Below, piece by piece: positions 26,801 to 33,929 of a DNA stretch of 64,000 nt. The notes beneath the pieces were generated by a model. That model saw only the letters and a list, made by a program, of their open reading frames with translations, ran no database searches and was not told the DNA's origin. The first letter of the stretch is position 1. The number at the start of each line of letters is the position of its first letter. Origin of the DNA: DMER64 sp964554535 (GTDB lineage: Bacteria; Bacteroidota; Bacteroidia; Bacteroidales; UBA932); contig CAZKPB010000001.1 of NCBI GenBank assembly GCA_964554535.1, forward strand, positions 181,048 through 245,047, in the 5' to 3' direction. The translations under genes and the position numbers were made by a program.

Positions 26801-27358
26801 TCGGTCATGGGGCTGTCCGGCGATACCAAACTGCGCCAACTGGTGGTTTACCGTGCCGACACTTCTTCCTGCATGGCCATTGTGGCCAACTCGCTCCAAG
26901 AACTGCAGGATACCTATGAAGTGATGCAATCCCTGTTTGACAGTGAAGGCCAGATTGACGTGAACGGAGCCGGAAGCGAGGTACTTATCAGTGTGCTCAA
27001 AACGCACGCGCAACGCATAGTCACCATTTCCGGTCTGCCGGCACAAACCAGTGTGATCAATCACGCCACATCCAATATGAAGTCCATGATGTTTGCCCAG
27101 ATGGACGCCTCAACCCGCTCCACCCTGGCTATGCTGGGTATTACCGAAGACGCCACCATTACCATCCCTGCGGGGTCGGGCTTTGTGGTTAATATGATTA
27201 TGTCGCAGAAAGGTACCCAAGGCACGCTGATGACAGACGGTCAGGGACCGGCCCAGACGGGTGGAAATACCTTGGTAATGGGTTCCAACAAAGATGTGAC
27301 CTCGCTCAGTGACGTGGGGTATCAGGGTAACTGGCACATTGGAATTGGCGTCAGATAA
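23894..27358 (+). CDS. Large surface lipoprotein with BACON domains and duplicated leucine-rich repeats
   Basis: A 1154-residue exported lipoprotein. The signal ends in TAVSCKED with Cys25. Domains in order: two BACON-type Ig folds (about 29-116 and 117-205); a plant-like LRR module (about 206-455) and a second, homologous LRR module (about 456-690), each starting with an LYNAMDGNNW-like motif and ending in a QQNSVFLELE-like motif; an FN3-like domain (about 690-775); and a carboxypeptidase-regulatory-like domain (VLTVALADTTGETLRRVEV, then DSDGRFTIDGILPGTYSMRV) interrupted by an Arg-rich insert of about 75 residues. The rest is beta-rich. It is probably surface-exposed and binds glycans or host proteins. 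Its 3' end overlaps the NSS transporter gene by 8 bases. Confidence 0.85.
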   Translation: MKRFLRNSPAACVLLMMWLTTAVSCKEDVPYMTATPSSVAFSQGGGTQSISLSTNSMSWQASISGTGFSVSPASGAGNATLTLTAKPSTSTNDVTGTLTLSSGTLKATVTLTQSAKNTLIANGETIIGAEGGAYTVNLKYNTDYNVEVDDDATSWIQYNGTKAMSEAKLSFTVAANTGAERTGSISIKDKAGVAAPAVVTLTQKEPALRTALMALYNAMDGNNWDKTKSAGWASDKAVGQWAGVTLTDAGKVAALNLNGFGLKGTLPESLATFTDLTVLDLSANPDLSGNLPASWAALTSLTDLRLSQTHLKGTLPAQWAALTALTGVEIAGTSMEGPIDGEILSAWTALQTLNLSDNPFLTGTLPAEIGTLPSLTQVWLYGNNFTGSIPSEWSHLPEGCTDLQVYGNQLTEPVPLSIQGHTNWVNGKWDAYKNDSTHYLRTQQNSVFLELEKVPDAQRDVLMEIYNALDGKNWVASKKNNWNTDNDIATWGGVTMANEAIVGLNLNGFGLKGQIPDALAKLTSLTGLDLSNNANLTGVLPASMKDLALLREVAAHHTGMETPLTQEVILSWKHLSSLVLSDNAKYTGTLPLWLGNLTTDQSTLMIDLHNNNFTGSVPAEWASLPAACTQLLLYGNKLTGVVPKAILSHVNWTEDKWDRIITGTTHGIRSQQNGVYLDLEATLPQVSAVTVSDVSYNKYTLTASVIADGGGNVTARGFVVNGKSRKVGSGTGSFTYIYNSQTPNTSYTVQAYATNSAGTVYSPEVVLTTLPYSVLTVALADTTGETLRRVEVTLSRIGDVQAGASTASATATRKQAVRRQNTLSYEGTSEQVLRQAAEELLRRVQPYIGEIRRNASLIGRRTSAPRNYVMAAASASEPDYTVYTDSDGRFTIDGILPGTYSMRVAVDGHYPFYKHINVEEGTHEIAVNDVPIKDYNMNFVALYRPNTATRVFVSPVANDNVIALVNFDPSVMGLSGDTKLRQLVVYRADTSSCMAIVANSLQELQDTYEVMQSLFDSEGQIDVNGAGSEVLISVLKTHAQRIVTISGLPAQTSVINHATSNMKSMMFAQMDASTRSTLAMLGITEDATITIPAGSGFVVNMIMSQKGTQGTLMTDGQGPAQTGGNTLVMGSNKDVTSLSDVGYQGNWHIGIGVR

Positions 27359-28685
27359 GACTGTCCACCAGCACTACCGCTATCCCTATTGGAGCCACGT
27401 AGCGCAGTAAAAAGTAGAAAGCCTTGAAGGTGGTTCCTTTGAGGCTTTTTTCGTTGGTATACTCGGCATAGACGTCGCTCTTTTTCATGTACCAGCCTAC
27501 AAAAAGCACTACCAGCAGACCGCCCACGGGCAACAGAATATTGGCCGAGAGAAAGTCAAAGCAATCAAAAATGGTCTTGCCGGCTATGCGTACGTTATTG
27601 AGCACACCCTGTGAGAGGGAACTCAGGCAGGCAAACACGGCCACTACGGCGCTTACCAGACCCACCGACAACTTGCGGGACATCCGTGTGCTTTCCGTAA
27701 GGTAGGCCACAATGACTTCCATAATGGAAATAACCGAGGTAATGGCGGCCAGAAACACCATAACGAAGAACAGAATGGCAAAGACATTGCCCATGGGTAT
27801 CTGGGCAAAAATCTTGGGTAGCATAATAAAGAGAAGCCCGGGGCCCTGCGCGGGGGACATCCCAAAGGCAAAGACGGCCGGCATGATGGCAAAACCGGCC
27901 AGCAGGGCAAACAGCGTATCTGACATGGCCGTGATAAACGACAATTTGGACAACTTCTCCTTTGCCGGAATATACGACCCGTAGGTAATCATACAACCCA
28001 TTCCCAGACTGAGCGAGAAAAACGCCTGTCCCAGCGCGGCCAGAAAGGCCTCACGGGTCAGTTTGGAAAAATCCGGTTTTAATAAGAAGGAAATGCCCTC
28101 GCCGGCTCCGGAAAGGGTCACTGACCGTATGGCTAATATAATGACCATCAGAAATAAAAAGGGCATCATCACCTTGGAGTATTTCTCAATGCCGTCCTTA
28201 ATGCCCACCATTACAATAAGGGCCGAGAGCAACACAAACACAAAGGTCCAAATGATGGGACGGAAAGGTGCGGTAACCAGCGTAGTGAATTCCGAGTCCA
28301 TGGAAGCCAGGTCACTGCGCGTCCCCACGTTCACTATGGCCCGCCCCAGGTAATCCAGTGTCCAGCCGCCCACCACCGTATAGAAAGCCAGAATGCAGAA
28401 CGCCCCCAGTACGCTGATGATGCCGATGACGCCCCACGGCGTGCGCGGGGCCAGAATGCGGAACGACTCCATCACATTGGTTTTGGTACGGCGTCCTATC
28501 ACAAACTCGGCAATCATTACGGGAAGGCACAGAAATACCACAAAGCCCAGATAGATCAAAATAAAGGCGGCACCGCCGTGGGAACCTACCAGATAAGGAA
28601 AACGCCACAAATTACCCAAGCCTACGGCAGAACCCACCGTAGCTACAATCACACCGAACATACCGGTAAAACTGTCTCTTGCCAT
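27351..28685 (-). CDS. Sodium-dependent transporter, NSS family
   Basis: A 444-residue inner-membrane protein with about 11 transmembrane helices. It imports an amino acid or similar solute with sodium. The N-terminal helix carries VGSAVGLGNLWRFPY and GGAAFILIYL, the hallmark of the family, and helix 6 contains FFSLSLGMGCMITYGSYI. The length and apparent loss of a twelfth helix resemble bacterial MhsT-type members. The substrate cannot be told. It is the last gene of the thyA-folA series, 7 bases after folA. Confidence 0.92.
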   Translation of the reverse strand: MARDSFTGMFGVIVATVGSAVGLGNLWRFPYLVGSHGGAAFILIYLGFVVFLCLPVMIAEFVIGRRTKTNVMESFRILAPRTPWGVIGIISVLGAFCILAFYTVVGGWTLDYLGRAIVNVGTRSDLASMDSEFTTLVTAPFRPIIWTFVFVLLSALIVMVGIKDGIEKYSKVMMPFLFLMVIILAIRSVTLSGAGEGISFLLKPDFSKLTREAFLAALGQAFFSLSLGMGCMITYGSYIPAKEKLSKLSFITAMSDTLFALLAGFAIMPAVFAFGMSPAQGPGLLFIMLPKIFAQIPMGNVFAILFFVMVFLAAITSVISIMEVIVAYLTESTRMSRKLSVGLVSAVVAVFACLSSLSQGVLNNVRIAGKTIFDCFDFLSANILLPVGGLLVVLFVGWYMKKSDVYAEYTNEKSLKGTTFKAFYFLLRYVAPIGIAVVLVDSLI

Positions 28686-28692
28686 ACGGAAT

Positions 28693-29178
28693 TTACTTAC
28701 GAATATACTCTACAAATGAAAAAGGATAAGGAAAAGCGCCTCCGCAAGGGAAGTCCTCGCGGGATACTTCGCGCCATACGTTCAGGTCAATTTCCGGAAA
28801 AAAGACATCGGCGCCCCCTTCCGGAAGAGGAGCGTCTATATGGGTGATATACAACTTGTCCGCAATGGGTACGGTTTGCGCATATACCATGGCCCCACCT
28901 ATAATGAAAGCTTCCGTACCGGGTTCAATTTCCGCAAGCACCTTGTCCAGCGGATTGGTATCGGGATAGAGCACAATGTTGTGGCGGCCGGGAAGCGGCT
29001 TGCTGCCCAACGACTCAAAGGTGCGGCTGCCCATAATAACCGTATGCCCGGTGGTGATTTTTTTGAAATGTTGCAGGTCTTCCCTGATATGCCATAACAG
29101 GTCGTTACGGGCACCCAGTGCATTGCCGGGACCCACCGCGGCAATTACAGAAAGGGTATACGCTCTTGATCCGTGCAT
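28693..29178 (-). CDS. folA: Dihydrofolate reductase
   Basis: A 161-residue enzyme reducing dihydrofolate to tetrahydrofolate with NADPH, closing the cycle opened by thymidylate synthase. LSVIAAVGPGNALGARNDLLWH has the N-terminal substrate loop, TVIMGSRTFESLGSKPLPGR the NADPH site, and IIGGAMVYAQ and LYITHID the C-terminal motifs. It starts 23 bases after thyA on the same strand, the classical thyA-folA pairing. Confidence 0.95.
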   Translation of the reverse strand: MHGSRAYTLSVIAAVGPGNALGARNDLLWHIREDLQHFKKITTGHTVIMGSRTFESLGSKPLPGRHNIVLYPDTNPLDKVLAEIEPGTEAFIIGGAMVYAQTVPIADKLYITHIDAPLPEGGADVFFPEIDLNVWREVSREDFPCGGAFPYPFSFVEYIRK

Positions 29179-29201
29179 TGAACAGACTTTAATTTAATAA
29201 T

Positions 29202-29996
29202 TTATACCGCTACGGGCGCTTTTATTCCGGGATAAGGGTCATAGCCTTCCAGGGTAAAGTCTTCGTAATGGAAGTCAAAGATACTTTTTATTTGTGGATT
29301 CAGGTGCATCCGGGGCAGCGGACGTGGCGTGCGCGACAACTGCAGTTTGACCTGCTCCAGGTGATTGTGGTAGATGTGCACGTCTCCAAAAGTATGGACA
29401 AAGTCTCCGGGCCTGTAACCGCATACCTGAGCTACCATCAGGGTCAACAACGCATACGAGGCAATATTAAAGGGAACACCCAGAAAAACGTCCGCACTGC
29501 GCTGGTACAACTGGCACGACAGGCGGTCGCCGGCCACGTAAAATTGAAACAGGGCGTGGCAGGGGGGCAAAGCCATTTTTTCTATTTCCCCCACGTTCCA
29601 GGCACAGATGATATGCCGGCGGCTGTCGGGATTGTTTTTAAGGCCTTCTATCAGCAGACGCAATTGGTCTATGGTTTTTCCGTCCGGAGCACCCCAGCTG
29701 CGCCATTGCTTGCCGTATACCGGCCCCAGGTTCCCGTGCGGGTCGGCCCACTCGTCCCAGATGGATACACCGTGGTCGTGCAGATAACGGATGTTGGTGT
29801 CACCCTGAATAAACCACAGTAATTCATATATAATGGACTTTAGGTGCACTTTTTTGGTGGTCAACAGGGGAAAGCCCTCGTCAAGCGGACAGCGCAGCTG
29901 GTAACCGAACACACTGCGCGTTCCGGTACCGGTACGGTCCTGTTTGTCTATGCCGTGGTCAAGAATGTATTGGAGTAAATTCAAATAGTTCTGCAT
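29202..29996 (-). CDS. thyA: Thymidylate synthase
   Basis: A 264-residue enzyme making dTMP from dUMP and methylenetetrahydrofolate. The catalytic Cys146 lies in MALPPCHALFQFYV, with DRTGTGTRSVFG and LPRMHLNP as further family motifs. The ATG at 29996 (MQNYLNLLQYILDHG) is the normal start. The reading frame stays open another 114 bases upstream, but that would run through both promoter boxes. TATCTTTG lies five bases before the ATG. Confidence 0.96.
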   Translation of the reverse strand: MQNYLNLLQYILDHGIDKQDRTGTGTRSVFGYQLRCPLDEGFPLLTTKKVHLKSIIYELLWFIQGDTNIRYLHDHGVSIWDEWADPHGNLGPVYGKQWRSWGAPDGKTIDQLRLLIEGLKNNPDSRRHIICAWNVGEIEKMALPPCHALFQFYVAGDRLSCQLYQRSADVFLGVPFNIASYALLTLMVAQVCGYRPGDFVHTFGDVHIYHNHLEQVKLQLSRTPRPLPRMHLNPQIKSIFDFHYEDFTLEGYDPYPGIKAPVAV

Positions 29997-30000
29997 ACAT

Positions 30001-30025
30001 ACAAAGATAGAATATTTATCTTTGT
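30001..30025. promoter_or_regulatory. Back-to-back mirror-image -7 boxes for thyA and aspS
   Basis: ACAAAGATA-N7-TATCTTTGT is a perfect 9-bp inverted repeat whose halves are outward-facing TATCTTTG boxes. Only seven bases lie between them, so polymerases cannot use both at once. The thyA side is five bases from its ATG; the aspS side leaves a 32-nt leader. Confidence 0.65.
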
Positions 30026-30056
30026 GCGATTTAAGAAAAACAACCATCTCTATTAT

Positions 30057-31820
30057 ATGTACAGAACTCACACTTGCGGAGAATTGAACAGCTCCCATAT
30101 TGGACAGCATGTTACGTTGGCCGGCTGGGTACAGCGCGTGCGCAAATTAGGCGGCATGACCTTCATTGATTTGAGGGACCGCTATGGAATCACCCAATTG
30201 ACTGTAAACAGCACCGCGGCAGAGGCCATACGCGCCACGGCAGAGAGTCTGGGCCGGGAGTATGTGGTGCAAGTGCAGGGAGATGTCGTGGAACGGGCCA
30301 GTAAAAACGCCAAAATGGCTACCGGAGACATTGAAATTGCCGTCACCACGTTGACCGTGCTGAACGCTTCACTTACCCCTCCTTTTACCATTGAAGAAGA
30401 ATCGGACGGGGGAGAAGAACTCCGCGCCAAATACCGTTACCTTGACCTGCGGCGTCCCCCGTTGAAACGGGCCTTGACGCTACGTCACCGGATGGGACAG
30501 GAAATCCGCAAATATTTAAGTGATTGCGGTTTCCTTGAAATTGAAACCCCGTTCCTCATCAAATCCACCCCGGAAGGCGCCCGTGATTTTGTGGTTCCCT
30601 CACGTATGAATCAGGGACAGTTTTACGCCCTACCCCAAAGTCCCCAGCAACTCAAGCAATTACTTATGGTGGCCGGCTATGACCGCTACTTCCAGATTGT
30701 ACGTTGTTTCAGGGATGAAGACCTGCGTGCGGACCGCCAGCCCGAATTCACCCAGATAGACTGTGAAATGTCTTTCATAGAACGGGAAGACATCCTGCAG
30801 CAATTTGAAGGGCTCATCAAACACGTGTTCAAGACCGTTCTTGACAAAACCTTTGACGCCCCCTTCCCCAGAATGCCCTACAGCCGGGCCATGAGTCAAT
30901 ACGGCAGCGACAAACCGGACATCCGTTTTGATATGTGTCTGCACGACCTTACCGCCGTAACACGTCACCGCGACTTTTCCGTCTTCAACAACGCCCCGTA
31001 CGTTGGCGCCATCTGTGTAAAGGGATGCGCCTTGTACACCCGCAAACAGCTGGACGAGTTGACCGAGTGGGTTAAGCGGCCGCAAGTGGGAGCCAAGGGC
31101 CTGGTATATATGCGTTGCACCGCGGGAGCCGACGGCACCCCGGAACTCAAATCCTCCGTTGATAAATTTTACACCCCGGAAGATTTGGCCGTATGGGCCA
31201 AAGAAACCGGTGCGCAGGAAGGGGACCTGGTATTGATTCTGTGCGGACCGGAAGAAAAAACACAAACGGCCCTGGGCACGTTGCGCATTGAGATGGGCAA
31301 CCGTTTGGGTCTGCGTCCCAAAGACGTATTTGCCCCGCTCTGGGTCATAGATTTTCCGCTGCTTGAATGGGATGACGAAACCAACCGTTTCTATGCCAAG
31401 CACCATCCCTTTACCGCCCCCAAGCCCGAACAGATGGATCTGTTCTACTCCAACAAGAAGGAAGACCTGGAACAGGTAAACGCCAATGCCTACGACTTTG
31501 TGCTCAACGGCACGGAAGTGGGAGGCGGGTCCTTGCGTATCCACGACTCGGCCATTCAGGAACGGATGTTTGAGGTGCTGGGCATGACCAAGGAAGAAGC
31601 CAATTACAAATTCTCTTTCATGATCAATGCCTTCCGCTACGGGGCTCCTCCTCACGGAGGCATTGCCTTTGGCTTTGACCGCTGGTGTTCCCTGTTTGGC
31701 GGAAGCGAAAGCATCCGCGACTATATTGCCTTCCCCAAGAACAATTCCGGAAGAGATATGATGCTGGATGCTCCGTCTGATATTGACGCCATACAGAAAA
31801 AAGAGCTGGGACTCAAATAA
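30057..31820 (+). CDS. aspS: Aspartyl-tRNA synthetase
   Basis: A 587-residue class II synthetase of the bacterial type. The N-terminal OB-fold starts at MYRTHTCGELNSSHIGQ. KYRYLDLRRPPLKRALTLRH holds motif 1, FRDEDLRADRQPEFTQID motif 2, and GGIAFGFDRW motif 3. A GAD domain is inserted as usual. An in-frame GTG 33 bases upstream is rejected because it lies in the promoter. ksgA follows 23 bases later. Confidence 0.96.
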   Translation: MYRTHTCGELNSSHIGQHVTLAGWVQRVRKLGGMTFIDLRDRYGITQLTVNSTAAEAIRATAESLGREYVVQVQGDVVERASKNAKMATGDIEIAVTTLTVLNASLTPPFTIEEESDGGEELRAKYRYLDLRRPPLKRALTLRHRMGQEIRKYLSDCGFLEIETPFLIKSTPEGARDFVVPSRMNQGQFYALPQSPQQLKQLLMVAGYDRYFQIVRCFRDEDLRADRQPEFTQIDCEMSFIEREDILQQFEGLIKHVFKTVLDKTFDAPFPRMPYSRAMSQYGSDKPDIRFDMCLHDLTAVTRHRDFSVFNNAPYVGAICVKGCALYTRKQLDELTEWVKRPQVGAKGLVYMRCTAGADGTPELKSSVDKFYTPEDLAVWAKETGAQEGDLVLILCGPEEKTQTALGTLRIEMGNRLGLRPKDVFAPLWVIDFPLLEWDDETNRFYAKHHPFTAPKPEQMDLFYSNKKEDLEQVNANAYDFVLNGTEVGGGSLRIHDSAIQERMFEVLGMTKEEANYKFSFMINAFRYGAPPHGGIAFGFDRWCSLFGGSESIRDYIAFPKNNSGRDMMLDAPSDIDAIQKKELGLK

Positions 31821-31843
31821 CACCCGGTAAAGCCCGTCACAGA

Positions 31844-32635
31844 GTGGAAGTACACGCAAAAAAGGCCCTGGGCCAGCATTTTCTCAAAGATACGGACATA
31901 GCACGCCGCATTGTGGACAGCCTTTCGGTAATGCAGATGGAACCGGACGGACAGAAGGTTCCGGTACTGGAAGTGGGACCGGGCACCGGAGTGCTGACGC
32001 AGTTTCTTTGGGACCATCCCAACGTGGATTATTATGCCGTGGAACTTGACCGGGAATCCGTCAGGTACCTGCACAAACACTATCCCCTGCTGGGCACCAG
32101 ACTGATAGAAAACGACTTTCTGCAGATGAACCTGCGTAAGAAGGAAGAGCCGTTTTGCCTGATTGGCAATTTTCCCTACAACATTTCTTCTCAAATTTTT
32201 TTCAAGGTTATTGAGAACAAGGACCTTGTTCCGGAAGTAGTGGGAATGGTTCAAAAAGAGGTGGCCCAACGGCTGTGCGCCCCTCCGGGGTCAAAAACAT
32301 ACGGTATTCTGAGTGTGTTGCTGCAAGCCTGGTACCATATGGAATATCTGTTTACAGTACCTCCCTCTGCCTTTTTACCGCCTCCCAAAGTGCAGTCCGG
32401 TGTCATTAGGCTCACACGAAACACGCGCACCCGGCTGGATTGTCCGGAAGATTTGTTTGTAAAAGTGGTAAAGACCACCTTCAACCAGCGACGCAAAACC
32501 ATCCGTAACAGTCTTAAACCGTTGCTGGACGGCAAAACCGTACCGGATTACGTAATTCTGGATTTGCGTCCCGAACAACTGGACGTGGAAGAGTTCGTAG
32601 AACTGACTCAGGAAGTGGCCAAAGTATTGGGCTGA
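31844..32635 (+). CDS. rsmA: 16S rRNA (adenine1518/1519-N6)-dimethyltransferase
   Basis: A 263-residue KsgA-family enzyme that dimethylates the two adenines in the 3' hairpin of 16S rRNA. It begins VHAKKALGQHFLKD, has the SAM motif LEVGPGTGVLTQFL, and the catalytic NFPYNISS (NxPY type). The start is a GTG at 31844; no in-frame ATG lies near the conserved N-terminus. It ends 13 bases before the convergent ABC permease gene. Confidence 0.95.
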   Translation: MEVHAKKALGQHFLKDTDIARRIVDSLSVMQMEPDGQKVPVLEVGPGTGVLTQFLWDHPNVDYYAVELDRESVRYLHKHYPLLGTRLIENDFLQMNLRKKEEPFCLIGNFPYNISSQIFFKVIENKDLVPEVVGMVQKEVAQRLCAPPGSKTYGILSVLLQAWYHMEYLFTVPPSAFLPPPKVQSGVIRLTRNTRTRLDCPEDLFVKVVKTTFNQRRKTIRNSLKPLLDGKTVPDYVILDLRPEQLDVEEFVELTQEVAKVLG

Positions 32636-32648
32636 TCCCCGGTCCTGC

Positions 32649-33929
32649 CTAATGCTGGTTGATGGCTTCCACCGGATTCATCCGAGCCGCCTGCATGGCC
32701 GGAATAAAGCCGGCAACCAAACCTACCGCTCCTGAAATCAGCACTCCGCGCATAATGTTTCTGAAAGACAGCGTCAGTACAAAGTCATAATTATGCGAGA
32801 TAAATGTGGTCCCTCCCCAGACTATGAGTATGCCTATAATACCTCCCATAATGGCAAGCAATGCCGACTCAAAGAGGAATTGGGTGAGTACAAAGAAACT
32901 CTTGGCCCCCATTGCCTTTTCTATACCAATGATGTGAGTCCGCTCCTTGACGGACACAAACATGATGTTGGCCACCCCAAAGGCGCCAATCAATATGGAA
33001 AAACCGCCTATGACCCATCCGGCCACGGAAATAACACCAAACAGCTGTCCCAGGGCATCGTCCAGGAACGACAGGGTATTGAGGGCAAAATTATCTTTCT
33101 GTACCGGTTTCAGGCGACGGGCATTGCGCAGGCACGTACGCAACTCGCCCATGAATTCCTCCTGGTCGGCCGAGGGGTCCTTGTGCACCACCACGGTGGG
33201 CGATTGCCCGCGCAGGTCAATCATATTGCGTATAAAGGGCAACGGAATCAACACGGCCTGGTCAAAGGATGAGGGGTCAAACAGCGAGGAGCCCTTTTTC
33301 TTGGTGACGCCAATCACCCGTACCGTAAAACCGCCGATTTTTATATTGCGATTCACGGGGTCCTGCCCTGCCGGAAAAAGTTCTTCCGCCACCGAATTCC
33401 CGATGATGGCCACCGGAGTACTGGCGGCAGATTCGGCCATGGTGAAGTAGCGGCCGTTGTCTATTTCAAAATAAGCCACCTGGTTCCAGTAATAGGTGAT
33501 GCCCTCCACCATGACGTTTTTTACCACGTTGCGGCCGTTGGCCACGTGGGCGGTGGTACTGGCGGCCAGTGCCACACGGTCGGCCAGGGTGCAATTTTCC
33601 TGCAGGTACAAGAATTCCTCATACGTATTGTTGGGACGCTGCCGGTATTCCCACCATTTGATGGCACCGCCCTCCTCGGCCGCGTCAGACCAGGACATTT
33701 TGTCTATGTAGACCACATCGGTGCCCAGAGAGGCCACCAGACCGCGCACGTTGGTTTCCAGCCCTTCTATGGCGGTGAATACGGCCACAATGGAGAAAAT
33801 TCCAATGGTAACGCCCAACAGGGACAGAAAAGCCCTGAATTTATCCCCTTTCACCGACTCGTAAGCAAAAGAGAAACTTTCTCCAACCAGTTTGAAGAAT
33901 ATCTGTATGTTTTTAGCTGCTTTATTCAT
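32649..33929 (-). CDS. MacB/FtsX-type ABC transporter permease
   Basis: A 426-residue permease with one N-terminal transmembrane helix (LSLLGVTIGIFSIVAVFTAI), a large periplasmic MacB core domain (about 45-280), and a C-terminal FtsX domain with three helices (SILIGAFGVANIMFVSVKER; AIMGGIIGILIVWG; SGAVGLVAGFIPA). The conserved end AARMNPVEAINQH is typical. The matching ATPase is not adjacent. Its start overlaps the mutS stop by 4 bases. Confidence 0.88.
   Translation of the reverse strand: MNKAAKNIQIFFKLVGESFSFAYESVKGDKFRAFLSLLGVTIGIFSIVAVFTAIEGLETNVRGLVASLGTDVVYIDKMSWSDAAEEGGAIKWWEYRQRPNNTYEEFLYLQENCTLADRVALAASTTAHVANGRNVVKNVMVEGITYYWNQVAYFEIDNGRYFTMAESAASTPVAIIGNSVAEELFPAGQDPVNRNIKIGGFTVRVIGVTKKKGSSLFDPSSFDQAVLIPLPFIRNMIDLRGQSPTVVVHKDPSADQEEFMGELRTCLRNARRLKPVQKDNFALNTLSFLDDALGQLFGVISVAGWVIGGFSILIGAFGVANIMFVSVKERTHIIGIEKAMGAKSFFVLTQFLFESALLAIMGGIIGILIVWGGTTFISHNYDFVLTLSFRNIMRGVLISGAVGLVAGFIPAMQAARMNPVEAINQH

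Noticed and set aside
30660..31859. 399-residue minus-strand open frame opposite aspS
   Set aside because: It mirrors a complete synthetase gene with all class II motifs, and its own translation has no recognisable domain.
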